Of a DNA stretch of 64,000 nucleotides, positions 55,245 to 64,000 are shown in pieces. The position numbers and the translations under genes were made by a program. The DNA is from Mesodorylaimus sp. YZB2_4 (lineage: Eukaryota; Nematoda; Enoplea; Dorylaimida; Dorylaimidae): the NCBI GenBank assembly GCA_030248295.1, contig JASANH010000153.1:37475-101474 (forward strand), read 5' to 3'. Each line of letters opens with the position of its first letter. Positions within the stretch are counted from its first letter, which is position 1. The notes under the pieces were generated by a model that had not been told where the DNA came from, searched no databases, and saw nothing but the letters and a program-made list of their open reading frames with translations.

Positions 55245-55488
55245 CCCTAGTGTACTATGCGCTTTATGCATTACATAAAATGCAAAACCGCGAAAAACTG
55301 AAGGAAGAAAAAGTTTACATTCATGATTTAATTTACACTACACACACTATCAGCTCATTGTAAATACAGCATTAGCGTTATGTACAATAAAAGACCTAGG
55401 GTACAGTTTTACGCATCCAAAAGCGAGCAAACACGATATTATGCGCACTAGCCATAGTCCCCTATACAGTACTTACATCCCAGCCGGA

Positions 55489-55513
55489 AGCAGCAGCAGC
55501 AGCAGCAGCAGCA
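55489..55513. repeat. (AGC)n microsatellite
   Basis: Eight perfect AGC units followed by AAC, between the converging unknown ORF and capsid gene; non-coding in both. Confidence 0.95.
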
Positions 55514-55529
55514 ACGCCCTAATATAAGC

Positions 55530-57431
55530 TCATATAGTCAACGATAATCTCTGATCGTGGTGAATATGCAACAAAGAAGAAAACTCACTCAAAATAACGC
55601 ACGTCAAGGAAGCGGACACGGACTGAGCGAATGTCATCTTACAAATCAATGTGCCATTATCGTTTTGGCTTCTGTACGTATTGGCCAATGAAGCGCTGTG
55701 ATCTCTGAAGGGAGAAGGCTCGTCGCCGTTTTTGTCGGCCAATGATCTAACGCGCGCCAAATTCAAAAATTATGCACTTACCTGGTCAAGTCGACCGTCA
55801 GGAAAAAGAGACTTTCTTTGAAATCCCGAAGTGTCATTCCGAATGAGGAAATCATGTTAAGCTCGCGAACTAGCAAATAGAAAGCCTCCGTGGCATTGAC
55901 CGAATCCTCGACCAAGTTGTACTTCACAGCGTACGGAATGCTAGGATAGGCCGTCGAATTGAGAAAGACCTGAAATCACCACACAGCGCGTGGTCAGCGC
56001 ATTGTTGAAGAATCAGGGCGGCTGAATCGTATCACGCTTTCTCACCTGAAACGTGGCCAAGTAATGATGCCGGAAATGAAACGAATTGTGAGCCATATCT
56101 TCGTTTACTGTAACCTTCTGCGGTAGAAAAAATGCGATGATCCTGTTTAGGCATCTTCCTAGAATGACGAGAAAAAACAGACAAGAATTATTGAATGGGT
56201 TGGAGAAAAGAAATTTTATTTTTACCTCTGCAAATCTCGGCCACGGCTGCATTATCGTTCTGACGAATGTGAATTTGACGAACGTCGTAGCGAGAAAAAG
56301 ACAAGACTAATTTGCCGTCGCTAAGCAGTTTCCTTTGACGCGCCAGGGCCTGCGGCCAGATGCGTTGCCGCTTGACGTGCATTACCGCTTCAGTGACCAG
56401 AAGCTGATAATCGGAGACAGTTTTGTCGCAAATCAGGAAAAAATTCGCTACTATTGACAGTCATCTCGTAGCTAGAATAGAAAATTGAACATTTCACGTT
56501 CATCTCAGTCAGTCTAACCATCGCTTTTCGTGATGACTTACCGGAACGTTGTATCTGGTGGGAAAAAGTTGGGGCTTAGCGAAATCTCATCAATCACTCT
56601 ACCCATCAAAGTGACTGAACGAGAACCAGTAAAAAGGACGGCCCTTTTTTGGAGATTTGACTCGATTCCCAATCCCGTCCAATTGCTAACCGTGTCGGCG
56701 TCCATCTCGCGATCCAACAGCCACAAACTACTTTCTCCTAACAAGAAACGCTTGTGATCTTCGCTTAGAAAAAAAGCAAAAAAGCTTTTAGTGCATAGCC
56801 TCTAGGGAAGCATGGTTTTTTGACACGCGCATCGTACCTGAGATTCGTCAATGCCACAAAAAAACTTGTGTAATGGAAGCTTTGTTGAGTGGCCGGTGTG
56901 ATAAGTTGACCTGGAAGTAGGATACCGATCAGGTAACACCAGTTATGCTCGGAGAGTTACAACAAAGTACATACCATTCAAAAATAATGCCACTCGTTTA
57001 AACAGGGTGTTGATTAGGGATGGCGTCACAAAGACTCAATCCGTAGCTTGAAGAGTAGAACCATCACCCCTCACAATTTTGCAAGTGATTTTCCAAAAAC
57101 TATCGAACAAAGACACCACCACGTTCGACGTGCCCATGGGTGGAATATTGACGCTTATCACTCCGTTCCCTGAAAAGTATGGCAAGATTACTGTATACTT
57201 CAGCATCGTGAACGAATACCTTACTTGAAGAAAAAAATGCTTACCTTTTACTGGAAAAACGCTACTCGATAAAATAGGTTCGTGCCAGCTGCTTTCCACA
57301 TCTTTTTGTGATGGCGGGACATCGTAATACAATTGACGAAGACTCGAAACTGTTCCAGTGTACGTGCCAGCAGTTACGGCTTCCTGAAAATCGACACAGT
57401 GTTTTACACAGTTACCAATGCAGACACCCAT
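55530..57431 (-). pseudogene. Polinton major capsid protein (double jelly-roll MCP), eight exons
   Basis: Exons (descending): 57431-57245, 57169-56975, 56910-56838, 56763-56542, 56471-56226, 56158-56046, 55969-55782, 55704-55530; introns of 64-77 bases are GT-AG with pyrimidine-rich ends. Landmarks in MCP order: LYYDVPPSQKDVESSWHEP; ISVNIPPMGTSNVVV; KIVRGDGSTL; VTPSLINTLFKRVALFLN; TLMGRVIDEISLSPNFFPPD; HVKRQRIWPQALARQRKLL; RCLNRIIAFFLPQ with NSFHFRHHYLATF; DFKESLFFLTVDLT; TLICKMTFAQSVSASLTC. This forms the icosahedral shell. Breaks: an in-frame TGA at 57036-57038 (exon 2) and a one-base shift in a T run near 56440 (exon 5). The first exon may start at 57431, or splice from the basic-protein ORF just upstream, though that junction is out of phase. 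Confidence 0.88.
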
Positions 57432-57440
57432 TCCGCAAGC

Positions 57441-58130
57441 TTACTTCCACAGCTTCATCGGCGACAGCTCTGGCGCGGGCCCCTTTGTCACCTTATCCTG
57501 CTCGAAATGTGTGTAGTCCTCGTGATCGTCGTCTTCACATTCCTCAGACTTGTCACCAAGACTACCAGGAAAACAAACCGTTTTCTTTGGTTTCTTTTTC
57601 TTGTTTACAGTTCGGCGTTGCTGGCTTCTTCGCTTGGCAGCGGCAGCAGCAAAGTAAGCGCGTCTAAAGGCTTCGTAATTTGACTCCTGGCCGTCGTTAT
57701 CCGAGCTATCCGACGATAAACCCTCACCATCGCCGTTCAAATATTCGTCGATCGGTGAAGATCGATGTTTCACTGGACGATGAGCAACAAATTTTGGTTT
57801 CTTTTTGTTCTGGAAAAGTTGATGATGATGAGAGCTACTACATCTCGAATTATCCTCGTCGCTGTGATAAATGGCCAAACGGGTCGGTAATTTTTGGGGT
57901 TTTCTATTCGGATCCAAATGCGCGGAGACCGGAAGACTGGGAGACGAGGTTGGTTGCGCTTGCGTTGCCGAGTCCTTCGAAGACGATAAGCTATTGGCGC
58001 TTCGCTTCTTGGGCTTCGATTGACGAGGGCGTTTAGCTGAATTTGTCCTTTTTTTGCTGGACGATGAATCCACACTGGAATCTTTCACTTGCACTAATCC
58101 GCCGCGAAAAGTTTCGATAATTGAAGCCAT
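57441..58130 (-). CDS. Basic Ser/Lys-rich protein, possible virion core or scaffold
   Basis: About 229 codons from ATG 58130. The N-terminus has KKRTNSAKRPRQSKPKKRS. The middle is Ser/Pro-rich with an SSSHHHQLFQNKKKPK stretch; an acidic run (EYLNGDGEGLSSDSSDNDGQ) follows, then basic RRSQQRRTVNKKKKPKK and another acidic run (EECEDDDHEDY). No fold is visible. Alternating basic and acidic low-complexity regions suit a DNA-binding core or scaffold protein, as adenoviruses have, but this is inference. It lies upstream of the capsid gene on the same strand with a GTAAGC donor-like sequence at its stop. Only 7 bases separate its ATG from the stop of the previous gene. Confidence 0.6.
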   Translation of the reverse strand: MASIIETFRGGLVQVKDSSVDSSSSKKRTNSAKRPRQSKPKKRSANSLSSSKDSATQAQPTSSPSLPVSAHLDPNRKPQKLPTRLAIYHSDEDNSRCSSSHHHQLFQNKKKPKFVAHRPVKHRSSPIDEYLNGDGEGLSSDSSDNDGQESNYEAFRRAYFAAAAAKRRSQQRRTVNKKKKPKKTVCFPGSLGDKSEECEDDDHEDYTHFEQDKVTKGPAPELSPMKLWK

Positions 58131-58137
58131 CAATCAA

Positions 58138-58596
58138 TTACGGCTGATAATAGCCATGAGCGTAGGAAGATGCAGCGCAAAAAGTTAGTTGCAAAGCACC
58201 CTCTTCAATAGAATCCAGCTCGTCCTCAAAATTAGCCCAGCTAGACGGCACGGATTTGGCATTCTGATCGATCAGTTCTGGCAAAGGCTCCAAACTGAAA
58301 TCGAGAGAGTCTAACAAGGATGGACCGACGTATCGCACACTATTAGACCCAACAAAAATGGCTGGTGGGGGTTGATAGATTAGAGTGGATGCTACACCCG
58401 TCGGTGAAGAAGGACGTAAATGGCAAATTTCCAAAATTGGTCTAGTGTGATGATTTTCTTCCACAAATCTAGGTTCCAAATGATCGCAGGTCACGCAGGT
58501 CGGGTGAAGAGTTAATCTTTCCAAAATAACAGAGCCGGTAGGAAACACTTTGATTAACAGTCTCCTCAAAGCAATGAAAAAATAGCGATTGATCAT
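58138..58596 (-). CDS. Unknown Polinton ORF
   Basis: 152 codons. A basic, hydrophobic start (NRYFFIALRRLLIKVFPTGS) precedes a segment with CVTCDHLEPRF. The middle is VASTLIYQPPPAIFVGSNS, and the acidic C-terminal part has SSWANFEDELDSIEEGALQL. No family is recognised. By position (minus strand, upstream of the basic protein and MCP) it could be a minor virion protein; inference only. The stop lies 7 bases before the next ATG, so the two may share a transcript. Confidence 0.5.
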   Translation of the reverse strand: MINRYFFIALRRLLIKVFPTGSVILERLTLHPTCVTCDHLEPRFVEENHHTRPILEICHLRPSSPTGVASTLIYQPPPAIFVGSNSVRYVGPSLLDSLDFSLEPLPELIDQNAKSVPSSWANFEDELDSIEEGALQLTFCAASSYAHGYYQP

Positions 58597-58849
58597 GGAT
58601 ACTAATTGGAGATTGACTGGAGTAGGAAATTTGACAATAAATTTCTTTTTTTTTTTTCAAATGGCTACAGCTGATTTGGGAAATCCTGAATCAGGTCCAG
58701 CTATTTCAAAATCACCAGTCTCAACAAAAAGAGAAAGAGGACGATGGGAAAAATAGGGACTAATCTTAGCCATACTCTACACTCAAAAAGCGGGCTAGTA
58801 CAAACACAATGCTTACCGTTCGAGCATACACCAACGAGCCGACGTTGAA

Positions 58850-59130
58850 CAATGAATGGTTTGTTGGCGCTACCGTATCCTATTTGCACGAGGAGCAGGT
58901 GTTCGAGCTAATTAATCATTCATGTTGTCTAGACGAGCTAACTGGTTTGTTGGCGCCACCGCATCCCAATTTGATGAGGAGTAGATGTTCGAGCTACTTA
59001 ATTGATAACGCTTCGACAAGCCCAGACGCGTCGGCGGCAAAGATCAAAGGCTACTTGTTGGCGTTACCGTAACCCTAGCTTCCGTGAGCAGGTGTCGATG
59101 AGCCGAGGTAATAAATCATCATCGGTCGAC
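58850..59130. repeat. Tandem repeat, three ~95-base units
   Basis: Units share TTTGTTGGCGCYACCG, a GAGGAGYAGRTGTTCGAGCT block and TTAATYATT-like sequence; the third is more degenerate (TTGTTGGCGTTACCG, GAGCAGGTGTCGATGAGC). An overlapping plus ORF (58809-59072) is a by-product. It sits between two minus-strand genes, about 250 bases upstream of the ORF at 58138-58596, so a regulatory or spacer role is possible. Confidence 0.75.
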
Positions 59131-59375
59131 GTCGAGCCGACGAAAAAATTTGCGCAATTTTTCAATCTCAAGTGATATAAGCTGACCGTACAAATTCCAT
59201 CTCGGGACTATAGGCACGTCTAGTCATGAGTCTCAAAATCAAAAAAAAAGCGAAAATATGAAAAGAGGCGCTCCTGGTGGAAACAAATGAAAATCGACTA
59301 ACCTGCCTCTTTGGTCTTGTGTGAGGATTGGTGGCGAATCGTGTGAGGATTGGTGGCGAATCGTTCGACTATCGT

Positions 59376-60664
59376 TCACACTGCTTTGCTGAAAACATCA
59401 CCCCTGGACGCTTTGCTATTTAGACGCCTCAAAAACCCATCAGCTTGCAGCCGAACAATGTCATGCAGTTGAAATTTGAATGGTTTGGGATAGCCTAGAT
59501 TCTTAAGCTTGACTAATCGATTCCTCAATCTGAACTGGGCGACCACGCGACCCTTGACTGTGGGATCGTACCAGACGCGCAGAGGGGACCAGAATTCTGG
59601 AAGCTCACGACTCGGAGTTTTGTTAAGAATTTCTTGAATTCTGGGCAGCAATTTTCTGACATTGTCGCGGGGATAGGTTAAAAGATATCTAATCCAACGA
59701 AAACTTCTGTTGACACCCCCTATTGTCCCAATTCAAACACTCACTAACTCGTAAATCAACAGTTTCGCTTGCTTGATTTTATTTTCGGTCAGCGTAGCCT
59801 TGGGACCCATACTGTTCGATAGAAATTGTATAATCGATCATTCTTGCAATAATTTGGTCAATCTTTCACCAGTGAACTCGCCTCCTACAAAAATAAAAGC
59901 AAGCAAGCAAGCTGAGATAAGGTGAGTTTCTTTTTATAACTCCTTTACTTACCTCTGTCCGAGAAAACAATGCGGACCGATTTGTGTTTGTCGCGTTGAA
60001 TTTCATCCAAAATCTCTTTCATCGCATCGGCTACTACTTGAACCGTTTTTCGGGTCAACGGTTTTAGGAAAACATATCTAGAATCATTGCAAATACAGTA
60101 TGCAACATTATCGATCTAAAGTCCTACTGTACTTACGTGGATAGGGTATCAACGCAAACCACCATGTACTTTGAACTTTGAGCGTTGGTCAAGGCATCCA
60201 AATAAGCAATATCGCATTGTAAGACCTGGAAAGGAAAAAGTTTGGGAAATCAATCAATGCGGGTGGTCTGAAAAAATGCTGCGGGTAAATTCGCATACCT
60301 CGCCCACCTTTGTCGCGATCACATTCCTCCGTAAAAACCGCCATTTCGGAGGGCGAAACCATCCATAGGCATCAGTGGCTTGTAAAATGTGTTCTACTCG
60401 CCTTTTAGAATTTGAGATACTATACTTTTGTTTGACTAATTTTTGAAAATTTCTTTTCGATCCCAAAATTCCAGGTCCATCGATTGCTTTATCACGACCC
60501 ATTTTTGAGTATAAATTACGAATTTGCTCATTTCGTTCTCGCCGACTTAATATCCAATCCATGTCTTGTTGCATGTGTTTTATTTCGTCGGCTAAAAAAC
60601 GAGAATCTATTTTTATGCATGTGCGTTTTAAATTTGAAAAAGGAGGGATGCGGAAGACATACAC
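59376..60664 (-). pseudogene. Polinton integrase, five exons
   Basis: A rve-fold (retroviral-like) DDE integrase that inserts element DNA. Exons (descending): 60664-60299, 60225-60137, 60077-59953, 59884-~59745, ~59706-59376; introns are GT-AG, mostly 59-73 bases. Exon 1 has LYSKMGRDKAIDGPG, KLVKQKYSISNSKRRVEHIL and FRPPKWRFLRR. Exon 2 gives the first Asp in VLQCDIAYLDALTNAQSSKY. Exon 3 has the second Asp in VRIVFSDRG. Exon 4 has GEFTGERLTKLL and the Glu in GPKATLTENKIKQAKLL. Exon 5 has RIQEILNKTPSRELPEFWSP and a C-terminal part (FKFQLHDIVRLQADGF) like an SH3/chromo tail. Exon 4 holds an in-frame TGA at 59838-59840, so it is broken unless misread. Confidence 0.85.
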
Positions 60665-60958
60665 AAGGGGCTAACAGCTGTCCCTCGCCTCGCTTCGGGA
60701 CGTCTTGCTGCGTCGGCTGGGTGGGTCGACTAGCCGGCTTTATTATTGATTCCCTAGTCCATTCCAGTCTACCATTCGTGCTGCCAGTCCCCTCCTTCTA
60801 GTCCATTCGTAGTAAAAGGCGTCTTGACATTGCCGGCTTGCTTTGATCAGCCACAGTGGCTTTCCTTATTTCTATTTCGCATCGTGCATTTTTGACGAGT
60901 GTGGTTTCGTAAGAGCAAACTCTTAATTACTGATTGACTGACTAAATAAATTGTAAAA
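60665..60958. promoter_or_regulatory. Divergent intergenic region between integrase and PolB
   Basis: 294 bases between the minus-strand integrase and plus-strand PolB, which start in opposite directions, so both promoters should lie here or nearby. It contains GC-rich patches (60680-60745) with GTCGACTAGCCGGC, similar in style to the CTAGCC/CCGGC palindromes at 53.25-53.38 kb. No clear TATA box. Inferred from gene layout. Confidence 0.35.
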
Positions 60959-63900
60959 ATGGCCGCGATTCCGTATGTCATCGAAGGAGGAGAAGATGAG
61001 AATAGTTTCCTTTCTACTTAGGCATTAGCTCATAGCCTAGACTTGCCCGAAGAAGACCTGATTCAATGCCCGGATGCGGACAAGTTTGACCTAGATCCTG
61101 ACAACGATGATTTTGATGCGAGTATCTACGAATGTCTATCCAATCATTGGCGTCTGATTCGAACGCATACCAACAAACAACCTGTGCTATATGTCTACAC
61201 GATTCGCATTCCTCTGTTCAGTCCGCTTATTCTGGAACATTCGCGGCACTGGATACGAATGGTTAGTCCCGCATTCATGAAATATAATCTCAAGTTCGCA
61301 CAGCAACTGATTTCTTTTGTAGATTTTCTTGGATCGAGAGAATATATTCCGGCTAAACTTTTCCTTTTCATTCTTGTTGTCGAGAGAGAAACCCGAGGAA
61401 GAACAGGAAAATGAAGACTATGAAACAGTCCACTGCTTCATAGCTAATCACAACTCATTCACCTATTTCGATGAAGAACGACCTCCAATAATCTTGGATC
61501 AGCAATCGCTCGACGCTGTCTTGGAGCAGATGAACGAGGGAGATCTAATCGAATCGTGCTCATTACTGAGAGAAGACAGCGAGGTAAAAATGTGAAAAAG
61601 AATTTTTAACAAAACTAATTCTTTTTTTATATTTTAGTGGAAGTTTTTATCATACTTGAGCTGCTGCATTAACGCCATTCACATCAATGATGCTCCGATC
61701 GGAAATTCTAATTTTACAACGAAAGATTTACCACCGTTTTTGATCAACCATGAATTCATTCACCCGCTTCTGCAAAATAAGTCACACTGCACACACACAA
61801 GGAAAACACGTTGGCTATGTGCCTATTTCGTTGCTCAGCGGTTCACACAACCAAGAATTTTAGAAACTATGAAAACAAGGCGAAAGAACTTTTTCAAACT
61901 TACCAAGAATTTCTCGTCGCGAATAAATACCAGCAACGTAAGAAATCCGCGAAAAATTTCCCGGGTGTTTGTCTGCTCGATTTGGAACGGGTCGAAAAGT
62001 GCTTTCAAATACGAATCCAAGTCTGGATGTTCCACGGAGTTGATGACGCGGGGTATACGGCGTCGACCAGTGCTGGTAATGGTAAAGTCAAAGTGAAAGT
62101 ACTTCGACGATCCGCGCTACAGCCAACTAATAATAATTTGGACGGCGAGGATAATATGCACGTGATGCAGCACGCCGATTATTTCTTCTACATGAGTGAC
62201 GTCAAACGTGTCTCCGAATGGTGAGCGAAGATAAATGGGTAAAACTAAGGTTCCGATACGTGGAATTGTGGCCCGAAAAAATAGGTGAATAGAATACAAA
62301 CCCTGAACCCCTTTTTACTGGGAGCTGAAACTTTTTTATCAATGGAGAAAGCACAGGTTGGAGTAAAAATGAGGTTCGGATACAGGCTCCTAGGTCCCCT
62401 TTCGATTGGGAGCTGAAATTTTACTTTTTATTGATTGAGAGCGCATAGAAAGGAGTAAAAGTGAGATTGGGATACAGGCTCGTGAATCTAGGCTAAAAAA
62501 TAATCGAAAATCGCACAAAGTGAAATTTTTTGAAAATATTTAAATTTTATTCTCAGTTTTGTTTGTTCGAGTTGTAACACCGTGTTTAATTCGAATGGGC
62601 GTCTTCAAAGGCACGTCCAAAGCGAGAATGGCGGACTGAAACCATGCGGTCGTGGTGAGGCGAAACGCATATTTCCAGGCGGATGCGTGGGGCGGAAAAT
62701 TCGATTGTGGGATGAGTTGGCTCGCAATTTGGGAATACGTGTGCCTGAAAATTTAAGATTCTTCCCCTTTTTGTGTACTTTTGATTTCGAAAAGATCACA
62801 CCATCAAGATCGATGTCATCTGATCGATACGCCACTCTTAACGATCTGGAAAATTCAGCAAATTCTCCGAAACTTTGCCCTCAGTACAGACCCGCCTGCT
62901 GGACTAATGATCACAAAACACAAGCCGAGTACAAGCCAAAAAATTTGGGAGATCCGTTAAGCGGATTTTTGGAAAAAAAATTTGGTAAATTCTCATCAAA
63001 TCGAACGAAAGATTCTACTTTTCGTATTCGGACTTGTTCCCCCACTCGATTCGAGTCGGATGTTCGAGTAAAGAGGAATCGGAGCGGTAAAATTATTGGT
63101 ATTTTAAATGCTCAAGAAACTGTATTCAAAATGCCCGACGAGGAATTACAGGAAAATCTAATTTGCGCCCTATCATTGATTAGCCGAGAGACAAAATTGG
63201 ATGTGTATAGTGTGGATTTCCGATTACTGTTATGCGTGCAAAAGACTTCGAGCGCTGGCAAAGATTTTTTGATTGTGACGACTATTTTTTTTTTCACCAG
63301 CAATAAGCACTCGTCTTCACCCCTGACATTGTTGAAATGGAAGGATTCGATTAATTTAGTGCAAAACGCCCTCTCGTCGAGTGAATTCTTGCGGGATGGT
63401 ATTTCATCATTGGTGAATGAAACTGCGATGTCCTCTGATTACAGCTGTGTCGTGGGCATATTCGGGTTCGAGTGCAAGTCCGAGTCCCGTCGATTGGTTA
63501 TGCTGTACGAGCAAGTCCCCTTATCATTGTGCGTGCAAGGTAATTTTTGCGGATTTGATCAGCCTCAATTCATGCTCAACACCGACTCCCAAGATCCCGC
63601 TAAAGGCGCCCAAGTCCTGGTGGATCAGTTAATCGATTATTTGTCCGCAGCATCTCCGGCAGCTAGTCGTCTAATGAAGGCTCGTCTGCGACCCTATTTA
63701 CGTGATTTAAAGGAGACGATGAAATTTTATAAATCTGCTTACAAACAGTACGAATTGGCTTTGCACGAAGGTAGAGAAATCGAAAAGGAGAAAAAGAAAC
63801 AGAAAATTGTATCTGATCGATCCGGCGGAAATCACTCTTTGGCGCAAGCTTTGCTCAAGGCTCGAGGTTTCGAAAATGGTGAGATTGAAAATATGCGGAT

Positions 63901-63987
63901 GGCTGGCAAGACGTTCAAACTATGTTCTCATCTTTCGGATAAGCTTGAAAATTTTCTCAACCAGCTACCAGTTCTCGGATATAACTC
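60959..63987 (+). CDS. Polinton protein-primed DNA polymerase B, N-terminal half (runs off window)
   Basis: It would replicate the element's DNA from a protein primer. Exons: 60959-60972, 61036-61261, 61323-61583, 61638-62220, 62557-63987; the last ends at a GTAAGT donor. The N-terminal domain has DLPEEDLIQCPDADKFDLD and FIANHNSFTYFDEERPPIIL. CLFRCSAVH and KELFQTYQEFL follow, then LLDLERVEKCFQIRIQVW and DYFFYMSDVKRVSE. A zinc-finger-like CSSCNTVFNSNGRLQRH crosses into the exonuclease domain: LRFFPFLCTFDFE (Exo I Asp/Glu). After ~235 unusual residues come VPLSLCVQGNFCGF and ENFLNQLPVLGYN (Exo II start). Palm and TP-binding parts lie off the edge. A frame change in a CA run near 61785-61800 is the only break seen; it could be slippage or an assembly error. 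Confidence 0.85.
62221..62556 (+). repeat. Long PolB intron carrying a tandem repeat
   Basis: This 336-base intron (GTGAGC donor, TTCTCAG acceptor) is five to six times longer than the element's other introns. It has ~110-base repeats with TTGGGAGCTGAAA-like, GGAGTAAAA-TGAG and TTCGGATACAGGCTC blocks, in two clear copies (~62320-62400 and ~62400-62490) and one weaker (~62235-62340). Splicing across it keeps a zinc-finger-like segment in frame, supporting its limits. Confidence 0.65.
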
Positions 63988-64000
63988 GTAAGTTCTTTTA

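Noticed and set aside
57431..57445. Splice joining the basic protein ORF directly to the MCP first exon
   Set aside because: Donor (GTAAGC at the basic ORF's stop) and acceptor (TTTTCAG near 57387) exist, but joining them puts MCP out of frame and creates a stop.
60961..61021. Short PolB start continuing through TAG 61019-61021
   Set aside because: A GTATGT donor at 60973 and a CATAG acceptor ending at 61035 give an in-frame 63-base intron, which explains the stop better.

Overview
The window is eukaryotic, repeat-dominated DNA, most likely from an invertebrate animal. Coding regions are split by short GT-AG introns (about 55-77 bases). Almost everything recognisable is a transposable element or an old integrated virus-like element. 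I see no ordinary cellular gene, rRNA or clear functional tRNA. The element mix (BEL/Pao with an envelope-like gene, Ty3/gypsy, Polinton/Maverick, TTAA-inserting elements, hAT-like short elements) fits nematodes and other ecdysozoans, but I cannot name the species.

Layout. 0-3 kb: 3' end of a BEL/Pao retroelement (end of pol, envelope-like ORF with stops, LTR), then a homopolymer-rich stretch. 3.9-4.9 kb: a second envelope remnant on the minus strand. 5-13 kb: remains of Polinton-like DNA (PolB fragment at 5.0-6.0 kb, integrase on minus at 8.7-9.6 kb, a small membrane ORF, a frameshifted ORF) mixed with a terminal-inverted-repeat element. 13-20 kb: a minisatellite, several short inverted-repeat elements and an internally deleted BEL/Pao copy. 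20.6-25.2 kb: two inverted-repeat elements, one with arms of about 600 bases and a TTAA target duplication. 25.2-32.2 kb: two Ty3/gypsy elements on minus, one apparently inserted into the other. 32.9-35.4 kb: an old copy of a TTAA element carrying a nested hAT-like insertion. 38.1-41.05 kb: satellite of about 107-base monomers with a higher-order period near 1 kb, interrupted by a solo LTR. 41.05-51.6 kb: a Ty3/gypsy element on plus with a dUTPase domain between RNase H and integrase, itself interrupted by a SINE and a 2.1-kb TTAA element.

53.1 kb to the right edge is the best-preserved unit: a Polinton/Maverick (adintovirus-like) element. On plus it has a packaging ATPase and an unknown ORF. 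On minus it has an eight-exon major capsid gene, a basic Ser/Lys-rich protein, an unknown ORF and a five-exon integrase. On plus again it has protein-primed DNA polymerase B, which runs off the window. Together these supply replication (PolB), integration (integrase), packaging (ATPase) and capsid (double jelly-roll MCP). No adenain-like protease or minor capsid gene was recognised. Several genes carry a stop or frameshift, so this copy is probably decaying, unless some lesions are assembly errors at homopolymers or CA runs.

The most unusual signals are: the dUTPase inside a gypsy pol; a stretch of about 235 residues inside the PolB exonuclease domain; an AT-rich 69-base in-frame segment splitting the ATPase Walker A motif; and two unrelated TTAA-flanked element families.
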